Positions 1 through 14,600 are shown, counted from the first letter of the stretch. The stretch: DNA of 64,000 nt from Macrotrachela quadricornifera (GCA_022393335.1 JAJEKB010000937.1:1-64000); one strand, 5' to 3'. Translations and numbers: made by a program. Notes: generated by a model from the sequence alone, not told the origin.

Positions 1-5
1 TGAAA

Positions 6-2136
6 ATGGATTCAAATCATCATGATATTGAACAAACATCAATAATATTATCAAATAATAAACCACAATCATCAACAAAACAAGTTAAAACAGCATTAGT
101 ACCATTACGTGAACAAGATACATCAAAATATCGTTATATAAATACAATGGAATTAGTACAAACAGTTAAAGATATATTAAGTCGTTATAGTATATCACAA
201 CGACATTTTGGTGAAAAAATTCTTGGATTATCTCAGGGAAGTGTTAGGTAAAACAAAAACGAAAAGATTTTCATTTTTATAAAATCTAAAATATTAATTT
301 TTATTTAGTGATATTCTTGCTCGACCAAAACAATGGGAATTATTAACACAAAAAGGTCGTGAACCATTTCTTCGTATGAAAATTTTTCTTGATGATCCAA
401 ATGCTATTAAACAACTTGTACAAACTGTATCAACAACATCAACAACAAATACAAATTCAATATTATTACCAACATTTTGTCCACCTTTACCACCACCACC
501 ACCACCTCCATCATTATTATCATCATCATCATCATTACTTCCTCCTCTACCTTCATCTTCTAATTCTTCACTTTCAGCACCTTCATCTATTTTATCAACA
601 TCATCACTTTTATCAAATTCAACATTAAATGGTTTTCATTCAAATAATCTTTTAATAAGAGATAATTCAACTGATTCACAATCAAATATTTTATCAAATG
701 ATTCATTACAAATATCAACAAATGAAAGTATTCAACCATCATCATCATCATTATCACCATCAAATGGATTAACAATAAATTCAAATAAATCAAAATCTCG
801 TTCAAAAAATTCAAAAATAAATAATGATAAACCATCAACAAATCAATCTCGACATTCATCAACAAATCCACTTATGGCACCATATGAATTACCAAAAATA
901 TCATTACCAAGTAAATTATTTAGAATTCTTTTTTTAATCATTTATTTTATTTTATTAAAGGTGTCATCGATACTGAACAATTAAGTTCACAAGTTCGTGA
1001 ACTTCTTTTTGCTTATAGTATTGGTCAACGTGTATTTGGTATGTATAAATAAATTAATATAAATATTCAATTTTTATTTTTTATTTAGGTGAAGCTGTAC
1101 TTAATCTATCTCAAGGAACTGTTAGTGAAATATTATCTAAACCACGTCCCTGGCATTCATTAAGTGTTAAAGGTCGTGAACCATATATACGTATGTATAC
1201 ATGGTATAATGATACAGGCAATGTACAAAAACTACTTGCTTGGAAACGAGAACGTGATGGTAAAATAAATATATTTTTATTTAAATTTCATTTCATTTTG
1301 TTGATTTTTTTATAGCTTTACGACGTTCTCGCCCTCCAGTTCCAAAAACAACAACAACAACAGATAATGGTGATACTGAAAGTGGAAATAATAATAATAC
1401 AACAATAACAAATTCATCAACAACAATTAATCATCCAAAACGTCGATATTTATTTACAGATGATCAACGTCGTGCATTAAAACAAATATTTGATAATGAA
1501 CCATATCCAAGTCAAGCAACATTAGAACAACTTGTTGGAGAATTATCATTACCAATGAATAAAATAGCTAATTGGTTTCATAATTCACGTATGAGAGCAA
1601 AAACAACTATACGTCCATTATCAAGTCCAACAAATAAAATTTCAACATCATTAATTAATAATAATGATGATTTAATTAATACACAAAGTGATGATGATGA
1701 GGATTTAGATGATAATAATGACGATGATGATGATGATGATTATCCTATTTTACCAACAATTGTACCATTAACTAGGTAATGAAAGACTATATAGATTTTT
1801 TTTTTTATTTTTCGTTTATTAAATATTTTTAGTTCATGGCTTAATGGTGGAAATGATTCGAACAGTTCAACAAGTCCAGTAGGTTTATCAGCAACATCAA
1901 CAAATATTGTTTCATTAATTGATGATCAAAAAACTCCACCTGTATCATTATCAAGTTCAAGTAGTAAAAAACGTAAATCAATTCCACAAAAAATTGTTAC
2001 TAATAATAATAATAATAATAATCCAATAAAAAAATTTCATAATAATAATAATTCAACAATAATTGAAAATGACAATACTAATGAAACAAATCAAACAACG
2101 AATGAATCAACAAATTTTGTTGATATTCTTACTTAA
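6..2136 (+). CDS. CUX-like CUT-repeat homeodomain transcription factor (5' end uncertain)
   Basis: Sequence-specific nuclear DNA-binding factor of the Cut/CUX group. Six exons are read: 6-247, 309-910, 961-1038, 1089-1259, 1316-1775 and 1833-2136 (618 aa), joined by GT-AG introns of 50-61 bases that keep frame. Two CUT repeats are visible at about residues 48-120 (ISQRHFGEKILGLSQGSVSD) and 283-360 (IGQRVFGEAVLNLSQGTVSE), then a homeodomain at about 404-462 with the Cut-type recognition helix NWFHNSR. ONECUT proteins have one CUT repeat and SATB homeodomains lack this helix, so CUX fits best. Known CUX proteins carry three CUT repeats plus a coiled coil; upstream exons may lie outside the window, because the codon before the first ATG is open. 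The linkers are low complexity: Ser/Pro-rich between the CUT repeats, and an acidic Asp run and Asn runs after the homeodomain. Family assignment is firm; the start is not. Confidence 0.85.
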
Positions 2137-5100
2137 AGAAAAAAAAAGAATGTTTTCTTTTTCTTTTTTTTTTTTTTCTATTTGTTCATTTTATCTAGCC
2201 AAGGTGATATTTTGAAAACAAAAAAACAATTGGTGATCTTGTAATTTTTTTTCTTTTCGTTTCTTTTTTTTTTTCTTCTTGTCGTTTTGTGAAATAATTC
2301 GTTTTAGTTGCTTGCTTTGCTCAACATGGTTTTTATCTTTTTTTTTTCTTTGTTGTTCGTTTTGTTCAATTGCATATATTTATATATGTTTATATGTATG
2401 TGTGAATATTGCTCAAGCATTCTAACTAGTCGTAACACACTCAGTTGTTCCAACAAATGCATTAGCACAAAAAAAAAAACAAAAAAAAAACAAAAAGAAA
2501 AATAACAAACAATGACATTTGATTGGGATTTCAGTGATATGTATTCTATTCGAATGATTAGTTTTTTTTTCTTCTTTATATATTTGTGTGTGTGTTTTCT
2601 TTTTCTTTTTTATTTGAACAAAAAACAATAACAATAATTTTTTGTTTGTATGTCATTATTTCGGTGTTGTGTGCGCGTGCAATAAATGAGAAAAAAAACA
2701 GTGTATACATCTGACAAAAAACAAAAAAAAAAAATAATATTTCGATATGAATTAATTAGATTATTAAAATAGCATTCCATTCTTGCGTTTGTTTTTTGTT
2801 TTATAGGAAAAAGAATTTTTTTTTTCATGTTGTTAGAAACAATGGTTTAAATAAACGTGAATTTAATATGTTACGAACGAGTTCTATATGTATATGTTCG
2901 ACTTTGTTATTTAAAAAATAAATACATGCTTTTGTCTATATTTCTGTCATATATATATTTAAATTTAGTTATTATAATTGTAGGATAAAGAGAGAAAAAA
3001 AAAGAAATCTAATAATAAATTATAATATATTTCTTTTATCTATTCTTATTTTATTTTATGGTTTCTTATCGTTATTAAATTTTTCATGCGAATATAATGA
3101 ACATGAACTATATTTCTTTATATATTTAAATCGCTTCATTATGTTTAATAAATGTTTTTAGGGCCTTGAAAAGCGTCAACAATGAATTGATTCAATTAAA
3201 TATTTTACTAAAAATGAATTACGTGTATGTTGATAATATTAGTAAATAATTTAATACAAACATAACGCTAGTTATTTAATTTACCAAAAGAAAAAAAAAT
3301 AGCTTTAACTTCATATATGTAAACAAATATAGTCTTAATAGACTTAGTTACTATATTTAATAAGACTAAAATAATTAATTGTTTTAATAATTCAATATCT
3401 TTCAAAGATTCTTTATCATTATATTGTATTTAGAAGAATATAATTAGAATATTGAATAAATAGATATTTAAAAATATGATCTTTTAATAGTATTTTTGGT
3501 TATATCTCAATAGTATAGAACTGTTAGATATGATTACAAAGATCTTTAGAATGATCATTGTCATAATCAACTAAATATATTAGCTATTCTATATCATTGA
3601 CGCACATGTCTTCTTTATCTGATAAACAGAAAGATTACTTTGAATAGGTAAATCAGAATCTAACAGGTAAAAAGTGCAAGAATATCAATATAGTCCAAAT
3701 CTGACTTAAGTGACAGCAACTTAAGAGAGAAGTCTGATTTTACAACAAGAATATTAAGATGAAATGACAATTATTTATATCATGAATAAATGGGAACATT
3801 CTAAACGAAATATTATTATTAGAGAATACTCAATACCGTTTTACAAACATGTAATGATCAAAATTTTATTAAATGCAAATAAAAAAAAATTAAAATGATT
3901 TTGTATTTTTTACTCGTTTTCTTCCTGAAATATTCGTATTGAATTTTTTGCTTAGTATTTGAATTTAATGTAAATATTATAGAAAAATGTCTTTGCAGGA
4001 TATGTTATCATGATATTTCTGAATAAAACATCCTTGAAAATATCAGAGAGACGCTTCTATTTCTGCATATACATCAATATTTTATTTTGATTGAAATTTT
4101 AAAAAAAAAATCATTCATTTTAATTTAGTGTTTATAATACTTCTACAATCCACTTCATCTTGAAAGTCGGTAAAATTCGATTTAATCACAATAATCATTT
4201 TATTCTAATCAATTGATTTTTCATTAGCATTAGTATCTTCTGCCATTTCGAGATATTCATCATCAAGGTTTTTTTGTAAATCAGGTTTCTGAAAGAGATT
4301 TTCTTTTCATCATGTATTTATAACGTCTTTTTATTTATTATTTTATTATACAACTAAAGAAGATCATTAAAAAAATATGCATATGTGTAACTAGATATCA
4401 TTATTCTAGGTAGTCTATATAAATCATTAAGAAAAGTATTAAAACGGTGTAATGATATACATACATAATAATAATATTGGATACAAATATGATAAGAAAC
4501 TAACTCTAATGTAGTTTATTTATGAATGAAGAGTTATTTGACTATACAATAGTTATATATCTGTACTTAGAGATGCATAAAGTTTTCTGAAGATCCATCG
4601 AATTAATCTGTCTCCTACCAATGGATATTTCAAAAAAGATAACACTTGTAGAAGATGAAATGAAAAAAGGAAAGTTAGTTTTTATTAATTGAATATTTTG
4701 AAAAGTGATTTATTTATGACATAAGGAGGCTATTTTATGATGAGACTAACATAATACTTATGACAACTTTGTCTTATATCACTAAATTAATTAATTTTTT
4801 TCTTTAAATATAACAATGGAGAGACTCTCAACGAGTACATCAAATATTGGATGACATGACATTTTAGAAAGTTAATTTTTTTAAGCTTTTATAGTGTCTT
4901 AACTTAGAAACATCAGAAGAATTATGTCATTTCTTTCACAAAATTTCATATTATTTCATCGCCAAATTGCGTCAAAAAAATCTACTTAGTAAAATATAAC
5001 TCATACATTTTCTTCCATATGATGTTTATTTTTTATGAAATATTTATGAAGAAAAACGATTGCTTGGCATGATCATTCAAAACATTTCATTTAAGATAAT

Positions 5101-5394
5101 GCATATACATATTAATATTGAGCAATATATTTCAATTAGTAAATTTTAATGCTCAAGATTGTCTCTTAAATTTTAACTTTTTCATAACATTTTATGTTAT
5201 AGAAGACAAAGTTGTTAGATAAACAAACTACAATAATATATTTTTCTACATTAAATCATTCATTTCATATTTATTCTCAAATGAAGATAGTTAACGATAA
5301 ACGCAGTGCTTCTGTCGATTAATTTTGTATATAGTAATTTTGCTGTTCTAAACCATCTATATTGGCCAATGTTAGTTTTACAGATAGTATAAAA

Positions 5395-5800
5395 TCCACG
5401 ATAAAATCGTTCATAAATAAAATAACGGAAGGTATATAATAAATGCCCCACTTGTACTTCATTTTTTCACATCTTAATACGCTGTATTAAAAAGATAAAA
5501 TATGCTACAAGATACACAGTGAAAAGTTCTGCAATTTGTCTTAATTGTGTATTCTCTATTCTGAATATATGTAAAACTCTGTGTGATTACTTTTTGTTCT
5601 GAAAATTTTTGTTTATTTTACAAACAAAAAGTGCAACTATAAAATTAGAAATCCTATGTGAATTACAGAGTTTTTCACATTGCATCTTATGATATTTGTT
5701 GTTTTCTAATACAATGTATTAAATGATGAAAAAATAAAATGTAAAAGCAGATCATTTATTATGTCACATTCGTTATATAAATCAATAACAGATTGAACGT
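5395..5800. repeat. Imperfect inverted repeat (foldback), symmetric about position 5600
   Basis: The left side read on the minus strand matches the right side read on the plus strand. Anchors: ATAATAAATG at 5436-5445 against CATTTATTAT at 5753-5762; TTAATACGCTGTATTAA at 5474-5490 against TAATACAATGTATTAA at 5707-5722; both share one symmetry axis. Flanking bases also match (GATGTGAAAAAAT against GATGAAAAAATA). A nested pair lies inside: AAAACTCTGT at 5573-5582 with ACAGAGTTTT at 5665-5674, enclosing ACTTTTTGTT with AACAAAAAGT. It looks like a decayed foldback or MITE-like element; no target-site duplication was recognised. Confidence 0.5.
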
Positions 5801-6309
5801 CTTACATATTTCTACATAATGCTTTGACATTATGCGTTGAATATTGATATTTTTTACAGAGTGAATATGAATGAAAGTATTCATTTGTAATCAAATATCC
5901 AATTTTTTTGCTACTGAAATATATCAATGATATGTATATCACTTATCTTATTTCTGCAGGCTGGAAGTATCGATACTAATAATATAGGTTGTGGAACACG
6001 AAAATATGAGTAGGAGAGTTGACAACATCTTTATGTATTCAACTATTCAATTCAAATATGTAGGTATTCCACTGTTAGTCTTCTGCCTATAAATATACTA
6101 GTGTGTTGTGATTTGATAATATTTCTATTTCTACTAGCATGTTTTGATGTTAATTTTCAAGAATATTAAAATGTCATAAATAGATGAATACATAAGTATG
6201 TTTTCCCAACCTTCGATTATTCAGTAATTGCAGTCATGTTTCCAATTGAAAAAACAACAATTTATTTATTCGTTATTGAAAAGCTCAACATTTTAGGGAA
6301 AAAAAGATA

Positions 6310-7026
6310 AAGAATCTTGTGCTCTACAAAATCATTATGTATTTTTCAAACAACGTTTTTTGTGAGTGCAAAAACCAAAAGATCAAACATCTACTTGATC
6401 ATTTAACTGAGCCTGTCAAAAACACGAAAAAAAATAATGAGAAATTTTTAATACCAGTTTCGTACAATTTTCAAAGATACTACAAAATTCTCCTTAAAAG
6501 ACTATGCCTTTTTCATATATGCTTCAAGATTTTGAAAACATATTTCTGACACCGCATAACAATATTGTCCTCTTTTACTTCGACATAATCTAATGTTTTT
6601 CCTACTTTGCAATTTAACAATCGATACCATATTGTTGAGAATTAAATTCCACACCGGGCGACCTGAGAATATGAACATGTCACAAACCAATTCTCATTTT
6701 TAGAAAAACATGCTTTTCCAAGATGCGTCCTATAATACAAGTATGCGTCGATTCCAAGCCCGGTCCTCCTAAATAACAGCACAAGAAATCTTAAAAAGAT
6801 TGTGAAAGCAGAGAACACAAAATTCTCTATTTATTGATGTCAAATTTTTTACTTTTAGCATTAGTTGTTCCGATGAGGGAGTGCTTACACAGATTGATAG
6901 ATGAGTGCAAAAATATCGAAAACCGCAGTTAGACAATTGAGTAAAGTGTTTATCTTTTGCTTTTTGTACTGGCAAAAAAAAATTATTTGAAAAACAAACA
7001 GTAGTTTTGTAAAGTAGAAAATTCTC
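6310..7026. repeat. Long imperfect inverted repeat, arms about 115 bases
   Basis: Left arm about 6310-6425 and right arm about 6910-7026 are inverted copies on a constant axis near 6668. Examples: TACAAAA at 6325-6331 against TTTTGTA at 7005-7011, TTTTTCAAA at 6342-6350 against TTTGAAAAA at 6986-6994, and CAAAAGATCAAACA near 6376 against the reverse complement of TGTTTATCTTTTG at 6947-6959. Arms are roughly 75% alike by eye. The spacer is about 480 bases without a clear gene. It may be a degenerate transposon or an inverted duplication. Confidence 0.45.
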
Positions 7027-8736
7027 AACATTTTTTTGTCTAGAAATATTCTAAAACTCTCAAAAAGACAAAATAAAACTGGTTCATTATTTCTGCGACA
7101 TCTGTTAGCTTTCAATGAACGGGATAAAAGATAAAAATAAATCTTAATTTTAATTATTTTCTTATCTCATTTACCTGTAAAAAATATTTTTAATCAAAAT
7201 CTAAAATCTCTACTTTATATGTATATTTTCGAATCAATATAAATTTATTCAAATGTTTAAAATTACAATTTTTCTTTTATTTTTCAAATAAAGGTGTTAA
7301 TTGAAAAAACTCATAGATCTATTGCAAAAAGTAATAAAGCATAATATGCAATGTGTAAATATGCATGTCAACTTTTATATTGTTATTGTGAACGTCAAAG
7401 AAAAAAATTCCTCAAGTCATTAAACTTTCACAACTTTTCTATCATTTTTTATTGAATAGTTCGTCACAATGAGCAACGCTGCATAATTCACAAAACAATA
7501 CTGATTAAATCGACTATATAGAAACGGTTAGTTTATCTTCAATTATATCTAAACAAAATCAATATTATATAACGTCCTTTCAATAGAAAAAAATTACATT
7601 ATTAGTCATAGAGATATACATCTATGCCAAATAACAATTCTATATATTCAAAAATTTTAAAAATTGAGAAATTTTAGTAAACGTTCTCATGATATAAATA
7701 CTTCAAAAACGTTATTTATCTAAATAAAACATTATACATTTGTATGTAAAACTTTCAAGTGTTAAAAGTATTAGTATCAATAATTTTTTAACCTTGATTG
7801 ATCGATGATGAATGTTATTATTTGTCTTTGCTTCTATATTTATATATGTATCTACTCAATATTGCACTTAAGAGTCTTTTTTCGATCACTTCTTCTTTTT
7901 CTCTTCATACCAAAAGAATATACGCTTACTCTCAAGGCGTTTATATTCATACAAACGATAACTATAGCATATGATCGAAAGGAGAAAAACAATTCATTTT
8001 TATTCATATATCTGCATCTAACATGATGGCTGGATATCGACGAGAAAAAAAGGTAAGGAAAATATATGAAAGAAATAAAGATGACGACGACAATGATGGT
8101 GGGACGAATGACATTCACGTTTGTTTTTCGTTCTTTTTCATTATGATTCATACCCTATCGTCCATGTTCAGCCATTTCATAAGAAAAAAAGACAAAAGAA
8201 AGGTTGACACTTTCTCTTCGTGGCCAAGGTAAGTAACAATAATTAAAGTAGTTCAGGTTGATATATTCAAACCAGACGAATAGTGACCGATGTATGTGGG
8301 ATTAATAGAGACAAGACAGACGACATTAGTTCAATTATTGAAAGCTAACAATATTATTTACATCAAGCTTAGACTGACTGATGTTGTTCATGTCTAACTA
8401 ATTTTTTTACGACCCTTATCTCACACTTCTTTATTCTTTCATATGAATATACAGTAGCAACTATAAATGTATGTATGAAAATTTTTCCTTTTATTTTACA
8501 TTTGTAACTAGAATGTATAGTGTTATATATTAGACCAAAAAAAAAAAAGAAAGAAAAAGAAAACGAAATATGATCTTATGTTTAACCATGTCTTAGCATA
8601 TTCTCTGTTCAATAGTAGGAGTACAAGCACGCGCCCTATAGCTCATTACGTGAGAAAGTAAATTTAACCTTGATCTTTGATGTAGGGTTGCAAGTAAAGT
8701 TTGTCACAAAATGAACATTTAATTAAACAAAAAAAA

Positions 8737-11677
8737 ATGGTAGCTATAGCCGATAAGATTAATAGTGCTCGTAATAGTGGTACTAGTACAATAGAACACG
8801 AACAAAATCATCAAACAACAAGAATTATTCAATGGCTTGGTGGTGAACGAGCAGGTATATTCTTCAAATAAACTTATATAAAAGTTTATTTTTTGTTCTT
8901 AAAAAAGCATTTTCTATTTAATTTTATAGTTGATGTTCCAGCTGAATTTGATGTAACATCTTCTCATAAAGAAGATTTTGTTGATCATCAAATACTTGCA
9001 TCAAAAGTAGAATGTATTGAATTATTACGACTTAAACCACTCGTAAGTAATAACCTTGATTTTTGATCAACATTCTTATTTATTCATTAGTAAATTCAAG
9101 GCTTTACTTTACGATTAAAAAGTTAAATTCATTACATTTACTTCATGTCAATAAAATCTTATGCATTATCTCTTTCTCTATCTATATTTTATTCCTAGAA
9201 TAAACAACTAACAAATACATTTGAACGTGGCTCTTTACTTCGTCGAAGTAGTCGTCGTGGTAGTAATAGTCATATAAGTCGATCATCGCCCGATGCACAA
9301 ACTACAGATGAAGCTTATTGTACATTATCATCACATCGTAGTGATATTCAAAGAAAAAAAAAATTTAATAATAATGATTTAATACGTAAAGGATCAACTA
9401 GTGGTAGTAGTAGTTTATCAACAAGTGCTCATATTTGTACATCATCACCTATATTATCAATATCAATTGATGATATATATACAACATTAGATCGTGCACA
9501 AACATTACTTAAAATGGAAAATAATAATATGAAAGATGATATTGGACGTTTACGTGAAATATCTCAACAAGGTTCATTTCAACAAAGTTTACATTTATTT
9601 CCAATTATAAAAAATGCAAATGATTATTCAATGGATTTATTTCATGAAATAATGATTAATGGTGATAATGGTGAACGAGATTTTAAAGAAATGGTTGAAG
9701 AATTTATTGAATTAATTGAAAAAAAATTAATTGATGCAGAATTTCAAATGTTTGATTCAACGTATGTATTTTAAAAAAAAACATGAATTATTTTAATTTT
9801 TATTATTAAATTTTATTCTTTTAAAGTGCAACAAGAGCATCATCACCATCTTTATTCGATATGCTTAATGATCTTAAAACATGTTTAACAATATTACGAC
9901 GTACAGAAATGCAAAATCTTTTAAATGTATTTGATAATATTCTTAAACTACGTCTTTATCAATCAGCATTACCCGAAACCGAACAAATATCAAATACAAA
10001 TGATGAAAATATTCCAATTAAATTAAATAATTCTGAAACAACTGAAGAATTATTAAAATTATCACAATATGCAATAGATGAATTAAAAATAGTTAAAATT
10101 GAAAAAACACATGAACCATTAGGTTTAACTATATCACGTACAGATTCAGGTACAATACATATAGCACGTATTGTTATTGGTGGTATAGCAAGTAATACTC
10201 AACTTTTTCAAATAAATGATCGTATACTTGAAATAAATGATGAACCAATAACAGGTCGTTCACTTGATTATATTTGTTCATTAATGTCAAATACAAATGG
10301 TTTAATTAAATTTCTTCTTGCACCACCAATATTTTCAACAATTATTTATAATAATAATAATATATCATATCAAACATTTTATGTTCGAGCATTATATGCA
10401 TATGATCCATATAATGATCCAATAATACCATGTAAAGAACTTGGTTTAGCATTTCAACGAGGTGATATTTTACGTATTGTTGCACGTGATGAAAATTTAA
10501 CTAAAATTAATGAAACATATGTTAGTTGGTGGCAAGCATATAGAGAAAATTCAACTGAAACAGATACAGATCCATGTTTAGCAGGTCTTATACCATCAGA
10601 TAGTTTACAACAAAAACGTGCAGCTTTAATAAAAGCTCTTAGTGATGATAATGAATCTATATCATCATCATCATCATCAATATTATTTAATAAAAAAATT
10701 CATAAAAAGAAAAATAAACAAATTTGTTTATCATGTTTACCAAAAAAAGAAAGAAAAATTTTACATTCAGTTTATAATAATGAAACATTTACACGTGAAA
10801 TAAATGATATTGAAACACCAACAATTCGAACATCAACAAATCATTTTTCATTAACTGATACAAGACAATTTGATGAAGAACAACCATTACCAATATCATC
10901 ACAAACAAATATTATATCATCAGATAATAATAAAGATATAATTATTAATTCAACAATATTTAATACATTTCGTTTTTATGAACCTGTTTTTCGTTTGGAT
11001 TTTACAAAACAACAAATAACAAGACCAATTATATTATTAGGTAACAAATAAATTAAAAGTTTATTTTTAAATATCGAGAGAAAATTTTATTTTTAGGTGC
11101 TCCTAATGTTGGTCGACATGAATTACGTCGTCGTCTTCTTCAAACAGAACCAAATTTATTTGATGTTGCCATTCCACATACAACACGTGATCGTCGTAAA
11201 CATGAAATTGCCGATATTGATTATCATTTTATTACAGAAGCTGATTTTTTAACAAAAATAGCTTGTCATTCATTTGTTGAATTTGGTCAATATGATCGAG
11301 ATTTATATGGAACATCAATTGAAGATATTCGACATATAGTTGAATTAAAGAAAAAAATTTGTATATTAAATTTAAATCCAGATGCAATACGTACATTTGA
11401 TAAAACAGATATTTATCCATTTATAATATGTATTGCAGCACCATCATTTGAACGTTTAAAACGTTTAGAACTTGATCGTCGTGATCATTTAACTGATAAT
11501 GATTATCGTGAAATAATACGACAAAGTCGATCACTTGAAAGACATCATTATTTATTATTTGATTATATTTTAATTAATAATGATCTTGATCGTACATATA
11601 CAGAATTATGTGAATTAATTGTACGTATACAACATGATGATCAACAGTGGATACGAGCATGTTATCGACGTTCATAA
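8737..11677 (+). CDS. PALS1/Stardust-type MAGUK polarity scaffold
   Basis: Apical-membrane scaffold of the Crumbs polarity complex; in known animals it links Crumbs to PATJ/Lin-7 and PAR6. Exons: 8737-8854, 8930-9042, 9199-9761, 9827-11040, 11097-11677 (862 aa). Order of parts: a short conserved N-terminal motif RAVDVP at about residue 38-43, matching the Val-Asp of PALS1 that binds PAR6; two L27-like helical segments at about 167-225 and 273-310; a PDZ domain at about 350-430 (EPLGLTISR, then ARIVIGGIASNTQLF); an SH3 domain from about 449 (VRALYAYDPYNDP, WWQAYREN); a basic hook (KKIHKKKNKQ); and a guanylate-kinase domain at about 666-862 (VAIPHTTRDRR, YGTSIEDIR). The GUK P-loop is degenerate (GAPNVGRHE), as in the family, so it should bind protein and not make nucleotides. 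The N-terminal linker is longer than in vertebrates and Ser/Asn-rich. The start is the first ATG giving this frame; an earlier ATG at 8711 stops after three codons. Confidence 0.92.
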
Positions 11678-14600
11678 ATTTTCTCCCTTTTTTTTTCTTG
11701 TTTTTGTTATTGTTTGTTTATTATATCAACAATGAAATTTCTTTAATTAATATTGTGCAGTTCTTTTGTGTGTGTGTATATACGGGATTTTTTTCTCTTT
11801 TGGTCTTTAATAATGAAAATATAAAATATATTCGGTATATACCTAAATGTAAGTTAATTCTTTGTTTTTATAAATATTAAATTAAAAAAAAATTTACTGA
11901 AAAATATTATTATCATACATAAAAAGTAATCTTATATATAATGCTAAGATTCTGTGATCTTCATGTCGTTTGTTTGATTTTCTCTCTTCAAAACAAGATG
12001 ATTTTGATGTATGATAATTTTAGCATATCTATAGCAGAATTCAGCCTACAATTTGATATAATGGCGATTTAAACTATTGAAAAAAACACGAAAACAACAT
12101 ATCGATGTAGAAACTGGTAAAAAAAAATGATTATAGACTGACACTACCTTTCAGCTCAATATGCTCAGTCGATCAAAAGTGAAACAAAAGAAAATGGGCA
12201 TGATCATTTCATTTTGAAATAGACATCAGTTGTGATAAGATTTGCTAATGAACAGCTAGTCGAGAATAAATAAACATATACCATAAGACGGAAGTGGGTA
12301 CATATCCATTTTATAAAGATATATTATTACTAATTGACAGTTTCACATAACAAAATGACAATATATTCTACTTCCTGTATAGAAATAAAAACATAGCAAA
12401 TATTTTCTAACATGCTCAGAATATTTTTATATTTGTCTAGCATTTAATATTGCATTACATTCTCTGTTTAATATTATCTCACAGTATTTCTATCTTAATT
12501 ATATCATTTGAGATCAGTTAACAAATCAATGATTAATAAACTATAAACATATATCAAACAAGCGTGTAATAACGATCATTTAGATTATTCAATAGTTTTT
12601 TGATTTTATTATCCAAATAAAACCAATATCTTAATCATTGATAACCGTATCACAATGATTATTACATCATTTTTCTATTATATATACCTAATAAATCAAT
12701 TGATATAATATATTATATGATGCATCTTTATCAAATATAGATTCAAATACTATGAAGTGATTGAAGCACTATTTAGAATATAACTTCTCAAGTGCATTTA
12801 ATGACAACTTCTTTTATAATTTTTACTTAAACATGTGACAGTTGGAAAATTGTATTTATTTGATAAGAGAAAATTAAATTCACTCATTTAATTTTATCTA
12901 TCTGAATTAATATTTCAATTATCACTATTATTTATACACAGATTGTTTTGAAATTTTTTTGTAAAGTTACAATTTTACTTTCATACATAGATATGAAATA
13001 ATCAGACAATATAACACTTTGTCATGGTTTTCTTTTTCTCAGATATTTATTCACACATTTATTTATTTTTAAATCAATTGAATCTTTTGAAATAATTGGC
13101 TTGTCTCATTGTCAAATTGTTGTTAAAAAAATCATCAAAAACTATTCTTTTTTTTAACTAAATCATAAATCAATATAAAACTAGTACATCAAAAGATATA
13201 ACGTGATATCACAATTTTTTTTTGTTTGAGTATTAAGATCAATATTATAAGTGTGACTTATGTTCGTGAGAATGGTAAATGTTGATATACAAAAAAAAAG
13301 GAAATTCTTTTGAATAATCTTATAATATAAAATAAAAAAGAAATGTATATAATTCAAATTAAAATAAAATATTGAAAAGAATAATTGATTGTTAAAATGC
13401 ACATATAAAATCTAATACAACATTCTTAATGTTATACACTCTTCATTAATGTATTCTACTAGACATAAACAACAAAATCTCCAGAATTCATTCTATAATA
13501 TGATGTTCTTGGCATAATCTACACAAAAAAAAACAGAAAAGAAAAGAAAACTATTGTTCCTTGTCTATCATATTATTCATTTATCATTATCATTTGACCT
13601 CATACAATCCTTTTGTCAATTTTCCAGTCAGATTTATCAATATATTCTATAGCTTTTTCTTTTACATATTAATGCCGTTACTCATATGGATATCTCATCA
13701 TATTCAATGGCATTAGTACACATGTTCCAATGAACATGAATATGATGAATGAATAATATACAAAAGGTCATTATGTGTATATACACTTTATTCTACTTTC
13801 ACTTTTTCTTTCTTTTTTTTTTTTGTATTAAAAGAATTGTTCATTGTTACATGCATATAGTTTGTTTGCTGATCAATGAGTATATTACACAATTGTGTAT
13901 TCATATCCTTGAAATTATTCTTTTCTTTTATATAAATACATATAGAAGAAATAGAAATCCGACCTAAGCATGCAAGCTCGGATTAGCCCCTTGACAATTT
14001 TTTTCTATTGATTCTACTGTGAACGTGCACGATGAGGCTTCGCATCTGTATACTGTGTTGAAGTGGATAGATATTCAATTGAAAATTGTCCATTCAATAT
14101 ACAATATCACGCTCTTTTTTTTTCCTTCTTTTCTTTATCCTCAATAAATCCATACTGGCTCATTCTCTCCTTGTCTAATCTAAAACATCATATATAATAT
14201 ACATATATTCATAACTTCAAAAGAATAAAATATAAATGTATAGATAGACGACAATCAGACCAACCCTATCCACTATAAATGATTATTATTATGTTATTCT
14301 TACATAATATTTCTTTATCAATTTTTCTATTCATTCTTATTACTAACATGCCTGTTATAGAATGATATCCATCTTGACATATGTATACTGGATTTATGAT
14401 TGAACGACTATCTCTCCAACTGTTTGGCACTTTTTTTTTCTCATTATATGAATAACAAAAAAAATTGATCTTCTTCTAAGTATACTTATTTGATTTAACA
14501 CATAGTTAGGTGAATGTCAAGAAGTGTGTAAAAATTTTAATTCAAGGATCCTCTTACACATTATTCATCAAAATTAAATATATAAATTCTTAGTTCATCG

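Larger units (their letters stand above)
2137..8736. other. Gene-poor stretch: 3' flank of the CUX-like gene, old inverted repeats, 5' flank of PALS1
   Basis: No reading frame here has coding-like composition or splice structure. The first 800 bases are T-rich homopolymer runs with several AATAAA-type signals (for example near 2682, 2850 and 2920), as expected of a 3' UTR and terminator region. Two imperfect inverted repeats (listed separately) lie at about 5.4-5.8 and 6.3-7.0 kb. A good donor (CCAAG|GTAAGTAAC, near 8229) and a possible acceptor (GATGTAG, near 8686) suggest a 5' UTR exon and intron of the downstream PALS1 gene. Confidence 0.5.

Noticed and set aside
587..871. Minus-strand frame of 94 codons inside the CUX-like gene
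   Set aside because: It is the antisense shadow of the Ser/Asn-rich linker between the two CUT repeats and consists of Leu/Met runs.
6650..6780. G/C-richer words (CCGGGC, CCCGGTCC) suspected to be a tRNA remnant
   Set aside because: No cloverleaf could be drawn; the arms do not pair as acceptor and T stems. It lies in the spacer of the inverted repeat.
7852..8232. Overlapping frames of 69-99 codons before PALS1
   Set aside because: Composition is not coding-like and no domain is seen. The good donor near 8229 suggests a 5' UTR exon instead.
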